From contig CAKTQE010000025.1 in assembly GCA_934593275.1 (NCBI GenBank), positions 1-27,531 on the forward strand: a stretch of 27,531 nucleotides of DNA. The letters run 5' to 3'. Below the pieces are notes generated by a model. The model searched no databases. It was not told the DNA's origin and saw nothing but the letters and a program-made list of their open reading frames with translations. The DNA comes from an uncultured Oscillospiraceae bacterium (lineage in GTDB: Bacteria > Bacillota > Clostridia > Oscillospirales > Oscillospiraceae). Numbering within the stretch: the stretch's first letter is position 1; every line of letters begins with the position of its first letter. The position numbers were made by a program, and so were the translations under genes. Shown in pieces: positions 6,630-13,912 of the stretch.

Positions 6630-9419
6630 TTAGAACTCCACGTCCATCTTGGCGATGACGGCGGCGCAGCGGGGGCATAGGCCCTGGGGGTTGGCTTCCA
6701 GGGAGTGCATCCAGCAGCGGGGACACTTTTCTCCCTTGGCTTCGGAAACGCCGATGGTCAGCTGGGGGAAGTTTACACCGGCGGCCACCTCGGCACCCTC
6801 CTCGGGGGCAGACCAGGTGCAGTGGGAGACGATGCAGATTTCTGCCAGGTTGAGGCCCTTACAGGCATTTTTCAGTGCTTCATCGGCGGTTCCCAGAGTC
6901 ACGTGGGCTTCCAGCGCCTTGCCGATACGCTTGTCGGCCCGGGCCTTTTCCAGAACGCCGTTGACATCCTGACGGAGCTTCATAACGGTATCCCAGCGGG
7001 CCATGGTGGCATCGTCCAGCTTATAGTCTTCAAAAGACTGGGGCATCTGGTTGAGCAGGACGTTCCGGCTGTCATCTCCGGAGCGGTGGGGCATGGACTG
7101 CCAGATCTCGTCACAGGTAAAGGCCAGAATGGGGGCAAAGAGCTTGGCCATGGCATCCAGGATCAGGAACAGGGCGGTCTGGGCAGAGCGGCGGCGCAGG
7201 CCGTTCTTCTCCTCACAGTACAGCCGGTCTTTCAAAATATCCAGATAGAAGCTGGACAGCTCCACCACGCAGAAATCGTTGATGGCATGGGAGACCATGT
7301 GGAACTCATACACATTGTAGGCCCGCTTGCATTCCCGCACCAGGGCATCCAGCTTGGTCAGTGCCCACTTGTCCAGTTCTTCCATATCCTGGGGAGCCAC
7401 CAGATTGTCGGGGTCAAACTCGTTGAGATTGCCCAGGCAGTACCGGGCGGTGTTCCGGAATTTCAGGTAGTTCTGGGCGATCTGCTTGAAAATCTCCTTG
7501 GAGCAGCGGACATCCGCATGGTAGTCGGAGGAAGCGGCCCACAGACGAACGATGTCCGCGCCGAATTCCTTAATGAGGTCCGCAGGGTCTACGCCGTTGC
7601 CCAGGGACTTGTGCATGGCACGGCCCTGGCCGTCTACGGTCCAGCCGTGGGTCAGCACCTGCTTAAAGGGTGCGCCCCGGTCCAGCGCGCCTACGGAGGT
7701 CAGGAGGCTAGACTGGAACCAGCCACGGTACTGGTCCGCGCCCTCCAGATACACGTCCGCGGGCCACAGCTCCGGGGTCCGGTGCATCAGGGAAGCAAAG
7801 TGGGTAGAGCCGGAGTCAAACCAGCAGTCCAGGGTGTCTTTCTCCTTGGTGAAGTCCTTGCCGCCGCAGTGGGGGCAGGTAAAGCCATCGGGTACCAGCT
7901 CCATGGCTTCTTTCTCAAACCAGATGTTGGAGCCGTACTCGTCAAAGAGCCGGGACAGCTTTTCAATGGATTCCGGGGTAGAAACGGGCTTGCCGCAGTC
8001 CTTGCAGTAGAACACGGGAATGGGCAGACCCCAGCGACGCTGACGGGAAATGCACCAGTCCGCCCGCTCCCGGATCATGCTGGTCATCCGGTCCTGGCCC
8101 CAGGCGGGGTACCACTGGACGTTTTCAATGGCCTTGATGGCCTGGTCCTTAAAGGACTCCACAGAGCAGAACCACTGAGGAGTGGCCCGGAAAATTACAG
8201 GCTTCTTGCAGCGGTCATGGTGGGGGTAGGAGTGAACGATCTCCTCAGAGGCAAACAAGGCACCGGACTGACGCATGTCCTCCAGAATCACAGGATTGCT
8301 CTCCTCGGTCTTCATCCCGGCGTATTTGCCGGCATAGTCGGTGTGACGGCCATAGTCATCCACCGGCACCACCAGCTCCATGCCGTAGCGCATACAGGTC
8401 TGGTAGTCATCGGCACCGAAGCCGGGGGCGGTGTGGACACAGCCGGTACCGGAATCCATGGTAACGTACTCGGCGTTGACCAGCCGGGAGGTCTTGTCCA
8501 TAAAGGGATGCTGGGCCAGCATATTCTCAAAGAAGGAGCCGGGGTAGCTGGCCAGGACCTCGTAGTTTTCAAAGCCGCCGATGTGCATCACCTTGTCCAT
8601 CAGGGCCTCGGCCATGATGTAGGTCTCGCCGTTTTCGGCCTTGACCAGCACATAGCTGTCCCGGGGGTGGAGGCAGATGGCAAGGTTTCCGGGCAGGGTC
8701 CAGATGGTGGTGGTCCAAATGACGAAGTAAGTCTTGCTCAGGTCAAAGCCAGCCAGCTTCCCCAAATCGTCCTTGACAGGGAACTTTACATAGACGGTGG
8801 TACAGGCATCGTCTTTATACTCGATGTCTGCTTCCGCCACGGCGGTAACGCAGTAGGGACACCAGGTCACGGGCTTCAGGCCCTTGTAGATATAGCCCTT
8901 GTCGAACATCCGGCCAAAAATCTTGACCTCCTGGGCCTCAAAATGCTTGTCCATGGTCCGGTAGGGATGCTCCCAGTCGCCTACCACGCCCAGACGCTTA
9001 AAGCCGCCCATCTGCTTCTGAATAAAGTCCTCGGCAAACTCGGCACATGCTTTCCGGAATTCCGGCACGGTCAAATCCTTATTGAGCTTCTTCTTGGAGG
9101 TCTCAATGGCCCGCTCAATGGGCAGACCGTGGTTATCCCAGCCGGGGACGTAGGGGGTGTAATAGCCCATCATGGCATGGCTGCGGACGATAAAGTCTTT
9201 CAGGGTCTTATTGAGGGCGTGGCCCATGTGGATATAGCCGTTGGAGAAAGGAGGGCCGTCATGCAGCACAAAGGGGGGCAGGTCCTTGTTCTTTTTCAGC
9301 ATTTCATTGTACAGGTCCAGGTTCTGCCAATGCTCCAGCATTCCAGGCTCCCGGGCCGGCAGACCGGCTTTCATAGGAAAGTCCGTCTTGGGGGTGATGA
9401 TGGTATTTTTGTAATCCAT
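6630..9419 (-). CDS. ileS: Isoleucyl-tRNA synthetase
   Basis: A 929-residue class I aminoacyl-tRNA synthetase that charges tRNA-Ile in the cytoplasm. It shows the HIGH signature as HMGH (64-67), the class I GWDNHGLPIE segment, an editing (CP1) domain at about 190-400 with the threonine-rich WTTTIWTLPGN (about 235-245), and a KMSKS-equivalent AMHKSLGN (601-608). There are cysteine pairs within the central region (472/475 and 515/518) and a C-terminal zinc finger (Cys-899, 902, 915, 918). The length is normal for bacterial IleRS. The frame is open 49 codons further upstream, but that part translates a repeat; the ATG at 9419 has GGAGG eight bases upstream and starts the conserved protein. A T-box leader precedes it, and divIVA is the upstream gene, as in many Firmicutes. 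Confidence 0.98.
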   Translation of the reverse strand: MDYKNTIITPKTDFPMKAGLPAREPGMLEHWQNLDLYNEMLKKNKDLPPFVLHDGPPFSNGYIHMGHALNKTLKDFIVRSHAMMGYYTPYVPGWDNHGLPIERAIETSKKKLNKDLTVPEFRKACAEFAEDFIQKQMGGFKRLGVVGDWEHPYRTMDKHFEAQEVKIFGRMFDKGYIYKGLKPVTWCPYCVTAVAEADIEYKDDACTTVYVKFPVKDDLGKLAGFDLSKTYFVIWTTTIWTLPGNLAICLHPRDSYVLVKAENGETYIMAEALMDKVMHIGGFENYEVLASYPGSFFENMLAQHPFMDKTSRLVNAEYVTMDSGTGCVHTAPGFGADDYQTCMRYGMELVVPVDDYGRHTDYAGKYAGMKTEESNPVILEDMRQSGALFASEEIVHSYPHHDRCKKPVIFRATPQWFCSVESFKDQAIKAIENVQWYPAWGQDRMTSMIRERADWCISRQRRWGLPIPVFYCKDCGKPVSTPESIEKLSRLFDEYGSNIWFEKEAMELVPDGFTCPHCGGKDFTKEKDTLDCWFDSGSTHFASLMHRTPELWPADVYLEGADQYRGWFQSSLLTSVGALDRGAPFKQVLTHGWTVDGQGRAMHKSLGNGVDPADLIKEFGADIVRLWAASSDYHADVRCSKEIFKQIAQNYLKFRNTARYCLGNLNEFDPDNLVAPQDMEELDKWALTKLDALVRECKRAYNVYEFHMVSHAINDFCVVELSSFYLDILKDRLYCEEKNGLRRRSAQTALFLILDAMAKLFAPILAFTCDEIWQSMPHRSGDDSRNVLLNQMPQSFEDYKLDDATMARWDTVMKLRQDVNGVLEKARADKRIGKALEAHVTLGTADEALKNACKGLNLAEICIVSHCTWSAPEEGAEVAAGVNFPQLTIGVSEAKGEKCPRCWMHSLEANPQGLCPRCAAVIAKMDVEF

Positions 9420-9484
9420 GGGAATAACCTCCGTCGTTTGTTCTATCGAGCGTTTGTTGAATTGGTCATCGTAGTACGATGTAC

Positions 9485-9568
9485 GATTGGAATTGACAAT
9501 TGACAATTTTTTATTTATTTTCGAAGAAAATTCCTTAATTGTCAATTGTTCATTGTCAATTGTCAATT
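9485..9568. repeat. TTGACAAT-type minisatellite forming an AT-rich foldback in the ileS leader
   Basis: AATTGACAATTGACAATT at 9491-9508 is opposed by inverted copies at 9537-9548 and 9552-9568. It sits between the T-box terminator and the ileS SD, so it would form a hairpin in the ileS 5' UTR. Related TTGACAGT/GGACAATT units occur at 27301-27364. Confidence 0.7.
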
Positions 9569-9572
9569 AAAA

Positions 9573-9840
9573 AAGCCTTTGTCTCCCATAATAAGAGACA
9601 AAGGCTTGATTTCCTCTGCGGTACCACTCTTGTTCCGTTTTTTAAACGGCACTTGTGTGCGCTGTATCGGGCGTACCCGGTGGGGTCTACTGGCCCAGAA
9701 TGGGGGTTCGGCTCACTGCTCTGAGGGGATAAGTCACGGGGCTTCTTGCCGTCTCGCACCAACCGGCGGCTCTCTGAAAAGAGGGGTTCCCGGACTCCTG
9801 TCCTCGTCCTGGCATTGCATATAGGCGTAGGCTTTGAAGA
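9573..9840 (-). promoter_or_regulatory. T-box riboswitch leader of ileS
   Basis: On the minus strand the leader has a Stem I distal region (CAGAGAGCCGCCGGTTGGTG, near 9755-9776), a stem CCGTTT/AAACGG, the T-box AAGAGTGGTACCGC (about 9617-9630), and an intrinsic terminator. In the terminator AAGCCTTTGTCTC pairs with GAGACAAAGGCTT (9573-9607), followed by a T run. T-box RNAs bind uncharged tRNA and switch from terminator to antiterminator. An ATC triplet (minus strand, 9728-9730) on the 3' side of Stem I is a candidate isoleucine specifier, but I did not fold the stem. Coordinates of the 5' end are approximate. Confidence 0.93.
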
Positions 9841-9845
9841 AAAGC

Positions 9846-10637
9846 TTACTTGTGGGTGGGGTCGTAGTTCCGGCCAAACTGCAGATTCAGGTTGGCAAAC
9901 CGGCTGGTGGTGGTATCGTTCACGGGATGCCGGGGTTCAGCCTTGGGGGCGGGTTCCTCGGCGGTACCAACCAGAGCCTCTACGTTGTGGGCGATCTCGT
10001 CTGCCACGGAGCCGCTGTCATAGCGCAGTTCGCTGGCGGCAGGGGCAGCAGGGGCCGCGGGGGCTACAGGGGCAGCCTTAGGGGCGGCAGCGGGGGCAGC
10101 GGCAGCCTTGGGGGCGGCAGCACCCTTGATGCGCTCCAGGGCCTGGATGCAGGCACGCATCTGCTCCTGGATTTCCGCGATTTTGGCATTGGCGGCTCTC
10201 CGGGCCTCTTCCACCCGGGCATTCTCCGCGGCGATCAGAGCCTCGGCGTTGCCGCTGGGAGCAGCCACAGGGGCAACAGGGGCCACGGGGGCGGGAATGG
10301 CGGCAGCGGCGGCAGTAGCGGCGGCGGTGATGCTCTGGGCTTTCAGCGTGGCGTCTTTCAGCATCCGCTCACACTTCTGCTTGGTTTCCAGAAGCATCTG
10401 GTCAGCGGCAGCCTTGGCATCAGGTTCAGAAGCTCTGGGCGCGGCTTCACCCTTGCGGTACTCTTCCAGCTTGCTGGCCAGTACCCGCATTTTGCTTTTC
10501 AGCAGGGCATTTTCCTTATAAAGGGTCACATAGTCCTCGGTCAGAGGCTCCAGAAATTCATCGACCTGCTGCATATTGTAGCCGCCGAAAGAAGCCTTGC
10601 TAAAGGACACCTGTTCGATTTGCTGCGGAGTGATCAT
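9846..10637 (-). CDS. divIVA: DivIVA domain cell-division protein
   Basis: A 263-residue protein with an N-terminal DivIVA lipid-binding region, including FGGYNMQQVDEFL (17-29), followed by a coiled coil (about 30-65). A second helical segment (about 75-180) is interrupted by Ala/Pro-rich linkers, and the C-terminus is low in complexity up to about residue 210. DivIVA proteins bind negatively curved membrane at poles and septa and recruit other factors. The ATG at 10637 has AAGGAG upstream. It lies between sepF and the ileS T-box, the usual order in Firmicutes. The long Ala/Pro linkers are unusual compared with the Bacillus protein. A weak promoter (TTCCAA-18-TAGAAT, minus strand 10665-10694) may lie upstream, its -35 formed by the end of a foldback element. 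Confidence 0.88.
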   Translation of the reverse strand: MITPQQIEQVSFSKASFGGYNMQQVDEFLEPLTEDYVTLYKENALLKSKMRVLASKLEEYRKGEAAPRASEPDAKAAADQMLLETKQKCERMLKDATLKAQSITAAATAAAAAIPAPVAPVAPVAAPSGNAEALIAAENARVEEARRAANAKIAEIQEQMRACIQALERIKGAAAPKAAAAPAAAPKAAPVAPAAPAAPAASELRYDSGSVADEIAHNVEALVGTAEEPAPKAEPRHPVNDTTTSRFANLNLQFGRNYDPTHK

Positions 10638-10690
10638 ATCTGTTTCTCCTTCCTGGTTGGATCTATTCTAGGTTCGCTGTTTATTGCTTT

Positions 10691-10765
10691 GGAAGCCCTG
10701 AACAAATCGGCAAGAGCGGCGGGCAAACATAATGCCCGGTCACAGACGATTTGTTCAGCGTTTCC
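10691..10765. repeat. Short foldback (MITE-like) element between sepF and divIVA
   Basis: GGAAGCCCTGAACAAATCG at the left is matched by an inverted CGATTTGTTCAGCGTTTCC at the right. Inside is a second small stem (CGGGC/GCCCG) with a loop near AAACATAAT. The termini match those of the 165-bp element at 20741-20905. It ends one base from the sepF stop codon. It has no T run, so it is not a typical terminator. Confidence 0.75.
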
Positions 10766-10766
10766 A

Positions 10767-11339
10767 TTATACGTAGCTTTCGACTTCTGCCTGCAAGGTC
10801 TCCAAATCCCCGGAGATCTCCATATTGTGGGGGCAGAACAGGAACGCGGACTGGGCGATTTTCTTCACATCCCCATCCAGGGCGTAAACACAGCCGGACA
10901 GGAAATCCACCACCCGGCGGGCCATAGCCTTGTCCACATTCTCCATATTGACAATGACCGCCTTGCGGTTGCGCAGATCATCGGCAGCCTTGGAAGTATC
11001 GCTGAAGCTGCCGGGCCGGAACAGCACCACTTCCTGACGGTTGGAGGGAGTGCTGCTGTGCAGCACGGAGCCTGTAAAGCCGCTGCTGATATTTGAGGTG
11101 CTGCTGGGGGCCGCTACGGTGCCAAAGCCAAAGTCAGAGCTTTCTTCCTCGTCCTCTTCCGGCTCCTCTACCTCCTGGGCCGCGGGGCGGCGGCTGCGGG
11201 CCGGTGCGCTGCGGCGGGCAGGACGCGCAGCGGGTTCTTCGTAATCATCCTCAGCGTAATCTTCGTCTTCGTCATAATCGTCATAGTCGTCATCACCGTA
11301 GGGCGCGGCAAACTTCTTTACGTTATCCCAAAGGCTCAT
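10767..11339 (-). CDS. sepF: Cell division protein SepF
   Basis: A 190-residue protein. It has a short N-terminal amphipathic membrane anchor (MSLWDNVKKF), a strongly acidic Asp/Glu/Tyr stretch (about 15-36), an Arg/Ala/Pro linker, and a C-terminal SepF core (about 100-190) containing RKAVIVNMENVDKAMARRVV and the FLSGCVYALDGDVKKI segment. SepF tethers FtsZ to the membrane and bundles it at the division site. The frame opens 21 codons upstream, but AGGAGG ten bases before the ATG at 11339 and the conserved N-terminus fix this start. It follows ylmE by about 22 nt and precedes divIVA, so it sits in a division operon. Confidence 0.95.
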   Translation of the reverse strand: MSLWDNVKKFAAPYGDDDYDDYDEDEDYAEDDYEEPAARPARRSAPARSRRPAAQEVEEPEEDEEESSDFGFGTVAAPSSTSNISSGFTGSVLHSSTPSNRQEVVLFRPGSFSDTSKAADDLRNRKAVIVNMENVDKAMARRVVDFLSGCVYALDGDVKKIAQSAFLFCPHNMEISGDLETLQAEVESYV

Positions 11340-11361
11340 TTCTATATATCCTCCTGTATGT

Positions 11362-12075
11362 TTACATCTTCTGATGAACGGTATCGTACACTCTGGCACC
11401 AAAAATGGCGGTGCCTATCCGCACCATGGTACTGCCCGCAGCGATGGCATCGACAAAGTCTCCGGACATTCCCATAGATAAACAGTCTACCGGAACATTA
11501 TCGTTCTTTTTCGCCCTAATGTCAACATAAATTTCCCGCATTTTCTGAAAAAATTTTAAATTATCGCCCGGAAACCTTGCAATTGGGGGAATTGCCATAA
11601 GTCCTTTGACCCGAACATTGGAAAAACTGTCAATTTTGTCCATCAGAGGAAGAACCTCCTCCGGGGAAAATCCGGTCTTGGCGGACTCTCCGCCGATGTT
11701 GACCTCCAAAAGGATGTCCTGTAGCACGCCCAGGCGTTGGGCCTCTTTGGAAACGGCTTCCAGAAGCCGCAGGGAATCCACGCTCTGGATGAGGTCTACT
11801 TTTCCCACCACCAGCTTTACCTTGTTGGTCTGCAAGTGGCCGATAAAATGGATTTGCGCGCCCTCGTAGGCGTTCTCCCCCAGCTTCCGGGTCAGCTCCT
11901 GGACGCGATTTTCTCCGCAGACCCGTACCCCCGCGGCAATGGCCCGGCGGACGGCCTGGGCGTCATTCATTTTGGTGGCGGCGCAGAGTACCACCTCTTC
12001 CGGCTTCCGTCCCGCGGCAATGGCCGCCTGGGCGATTTCCTGTTGAACCCGTTCTACATTTTCTTCAATAGACAT
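11362..12075 (-). CDS. ylmE: PLP homeostasis protein, YggS/YlmE family
   Basis: A 237-residue TIM-barrel protein. The PLP-binding lysine is Lys-35 in CAATKMN. The family blocks GENRVQE, HFIGHLQTNK, LEVNIGGESAKTGF, GLMAIPP, LSMGMSGDF and GSTMVRIGTAIFG are all present. Members bind pyridoxal 5'-phosphate without a known catalytic reaction and buffer it in the cytoplasm; loss disturbs amino- and keto-acid balance. It lies directly before sepF, as in Bacillus. The hairpin after hfq lies only about 25 nt upstream of this ATG, with AAAGGA as SD, so expression depends on read-through of that hairpin or on a promoter I did not find. Confidence 0.96.
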   Translation of the reverse strand: MSIEENVERVQQEIAQAAIAAGRKPEEVVLCAATKMNDAQAVRRAIAAGVRVCGENRVQELTRKLGENAYEGAQIHFIGHLQTNKVKLVVGKVDLIQSVDSLRLLEAVSKEAQRLGVLQDILLEVNIGGESAKTGFSPEEVLPLMDKIDSFSNVRVKGLMAIPPIARFPGDNLKFFQKMREIYVDIRAKKNDNVPVDCLSMGMSGDFVDAIAAGSTMVRIGTAIFGARVYDTVHQKM

Positions 12076-12097
12076 GATTTTTCCTTTCTGTCACAGC

Positions 12098-12124
12098 AAA
12101 AGGCGGCGGATCGCTCCGCCGCCT
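12098..12124 (-). terminator. GC-rich hairpin after hfq, probable partial terminator
   Basis: AGGCGGCGGA (12101-12110) pairs perfectly with TCCGCCGCCT (12115-12124) around TCGC. On the minus strand only TTTT follows, so termination may be incomplete and allow read-through to ylmE. Confidence 0.65.
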
Positions 12125-12155
12125 GGGTTTCCCGGAGCCGAAAGGCCGTCTGCCG

Positions 12156-12386
12156 TTACACGGTGGGAGACGCTGCTTTCAGAGGCCGGATAGGCGCAAG
12201 GGTAGAAATGGCATGTTTGTAGATCATCTGCTGCTTGCCGTCAGACACCAGCACCACTACAAAGCTGTCAAATCCGGTAATGATCCCCCGGAGCTGAAAT
12301 CCATTCATCAGAAACAGGGTGACGGGAACTTTTTCCCGGCGTACCTCCTTGAGAATGGCATCCTGTAAATTCATGGTTTCGTTCAT
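12156..12386 (-). CDS. hfq: RNA chaperone Hfq
   Basis: A 76-residue Hfq. It has the N-terminal [41 protein letters not shown]m1 region (the conserved pieces are NLQD, the Gly of LMNGFQLRG, and GFDSF) and an Sm2 motif ending in IYKHAIST. It forms a ring-shaped hexamer that helps small RNAs pair with mRNAs. The C-terminus is short, as in Gram-positives. The start is uncertain: the frame opens at 12434, with ATGs at 12386 and four codons later. I chose 12386, although its SD is weak. It follows miaA, the same linkage (miaA-hfq) known in Proteobacteria, next to mutL. Confidence 0.95.
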   Translation of the reverse strand: MNETMNLQDAILKEVRREKVPVTLFLMNGFQLRGIITGFDSFVVVLVSDGKQQMIYKHAISTLAPIRPLKAASPTV

Positions 12387-12437
12387 ATGTATACCCGCTT
12401 TCTTGTTCATTTTGGAGTACGCATATGCTAGCACGAT

Positions 12438-13367
12438 TCACCTGTCGATTTCCCGAAGAATTTGTCGGGCGGCCCGGAAAATTTCATCCGGCCCCTGGCC
12501 CTCCTGCCGAATAAGCCAGTGGATGGCGGGGTTCCGGCGGAACCAGGTCAGCTGCCGTTTGGCATACCGTCTGGAAGACTGCCGCACCTGGTCGGCGGCC
12601 TCCTGGAGAGTGCATTTTCCCTCTAAGGCCCCTACAAATTCTTTATAGCCAATGGCCTGCATGGCCGTGGCACCCTCCGGCACCCCGGCGGAAAGCAGCC
12701 CCTGAATTTCTTCCAGCAGGCCCATTTGAAGCATCTTGCTCACCCGCTGATCAATGCGGTCATAGAGGGTCTGCCGTTCCGCAAAGTCCAGAGCCAGCCA
12801 CACAGGGGTAAACCTGGGAGGCTGTTCCTGGGTCCGGCGGTTATGCTCTGTAATGGTCTCCCCGGTTTCCAGGTACACTTCCAAGGCCCGCAGCAGCCGT
12901 TTCCGGTCATGGATGCGTGCTGCCGCCTCCGGGTCCACCTGTTGCAGCCACCGCTGCATGGTCTCTATTCCCTCCTGCTGGGCCTGCTGTTCCAGCCGCT
13001 GCCGGATGCCTGTAGAGGGAAAGGGGGCAAAGTCGTTGCCCCGGATCAGGGAATCCATATAAAGCCCCGTGCCGCCGGCAATAATGGCCACCTTTCCCCG
13101 GGCCACAATGTCCTCCACAATGGGGGTTGCCTCCCGGCAATAGCGGCTGACGGAGTAATCTTCCTCCGGCTGTGCCACATCGATCATGTGGTGGGGAATG
13201 CCCTGCCGCTCTTCCAGACTAGGCTTGGCGGTGCCGATGTCCATGCGCCGGTAGACCTGCATAGAGTCGCAGGACACCACCTCGCCGTCCAGGGCCTGGG
13301 CCAGTTCCACCGCCAGGGCGGTTTTGCCGGAGGCGGTAGGCCCGGCCAGACACACGATTGGATTCAT
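12438..13367 (-). CDS. miaA: tRNA dimethylallyltransferase
   Basis: A 309-residue enzyme that adds a dimethylallyl group to N6 of A37 in tRNAs reading UNN codons, giving i6A. The P-loop is GPTASGKT (9-16), followed by SCDSMQVYRRMDIGTAKP, the substrate-binding block HHMIDV, AGGTGLYMDSLI, DRKRLLRALEVY and QAIGYKEF. The length is typical. The ATG overlaps the stop of the upstream membrane protein gene (ATGA), so translation is coupled. Its partner MiaB, which converts i6A to ms2i6A, is encoded at the head of the same gene run (19206-20612). Confidence 0.98.
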   Translation of the reverse strand: MNPIVCLAGPTASGKTALAVELAQALDGEVVSCDSMQVYRRMDIGTAKPSLEERQGIPHHMIDVAQPEEDYSVSRYCREATPIVEDIVARGKVAIIAGGTGLYMDSLIRGNDFAPFPSTGIRQRLEQQAQQEGIETMQRWLQQVDPEAAARIHDRKRLLRALEVYLETGETITEHNRRTQEQPPRFTPVWLALDFAERQTLYDRIDQRVSKMLQMGLLEEIQGLLSAGVPEGATAMQAIGYKEFVGALEGKCTLQEAADQVRQSSRRYAKRQLTWFRRNPAIHWLIRQEGQGPDEIFRAARQILREIDR

Positions 13368-13912
13368 AGGCGTTGACGCTCCTTTTGAAGGATTTTTTGA
13401 ATTCTGGGGCGGTTGAACCGCTGCAATATTACAAAGCTGCCATCCACCGCCGCCGCGGCAACGGATGTCCCCCAGAACACCCCTGCCGCCCCAAACACCG
13501 GGACCGTCAGCACGGGAAGAAAGCTCAGAAGCACCATTGTCAAATGGCCCGCCTCAGCAACGCACCCGGATTGCAGAATTTCTTCCCAGCTGTGCTTTCT
13601 GGGGTTAAATTCTTCCGGGCTGTAGGTGGGCATCCGGTTTTTCCAGGCTTTGACTTTCAGGGTCTTGTAAAGCCCCGGTTCACAGGAACGCTGCCGGAAA
13701 TAGGGCCGTTCCGCCGCGTTGGGCTTTAAAATGCGGGGTACCAATGCCCCCACTGCCAGACGCATGGCGAAATGATAAAAACAGGTCCCGGCGGTAATGG
13801 CCAGGGCTTCCCCAAGTTCCGAACCCCCAAGGGCCAGGGGCAGCAGCAACAGAAGCCCCAGGCCCAGGGCGGCGGTCACACGTTTCATCATTTTTGGTAG
13901 TTGCATCAGCAT
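13364..13912 (-). CDS. Small membrane protein, possibly CrtO-like acyltransferase family
   Basis: A 182-residue protein with two N-terminal hydrophobic helices (about residues 12-55) and a third near the C-terminus. Between them is LKVKAWKNRMPTY (about 85-97), then an AEAGH motif (about 119-123), and QRFNRPRIQKI near the end. This order resembles glycosyl-4,4'-diaponeurosporenoate acyltransferase (CrtO) relatives, but the match is from memory and moderate. The start is fixed by coupling: the ATG at 13912 overlaps the mutL stop (TGATG), with AAGGA six bases upstream. The stop overlaps the miaA start by 4 nt. No carotenoid genes are nearby, so a role in staphyloxanthin-like synthesis is not supported. 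Other membrane lipid or glycolipid acylation is possible. Confidence 0.55.
   Translation of the reverse strand: MLMQLPKMMKRVTAALGLGLLLLLPLALGGSELGEALAITAGTCFYHFAMRLAVGALVPRILKPNAAERPYFRQRSCEPGLYKTLKVKAWKNRMPTYSPEEFNPRKHSWEEILQSGCVAEAGHLTMVLLSFLPVLTVPVFGAAGVFWGTSVAAAAVDGSFVILQRFNRPRIQKILQKERQRL

Noticed and set aside
6705..9503. 932-codon open frame on the plus strand opposite ileS
   Set aside because: It is the antisense shadow of a fully conserved IleRS; composition is Gly/His/Gln-rich, and I see no known motif and no supported start.
9420..9566. 49-codon N-terminal extension of IleRS
   Set aside because: It translates the TTGACAAT minisatellite; GGAGG before the ATG at 9419 and the conserved N-terminus fix the start.
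10691..10765. Hairpin after sepF considered as a transcription terminator
   Set aside because: No T run follows on the minus strand, and its ends match the other foldback element.
9834..11096. 420-codon glycine-rich plus-strand frame
   Set aside because: It is the reverse of the Ala/Pro-rich divIVA and sepF; there is no independent evidence.
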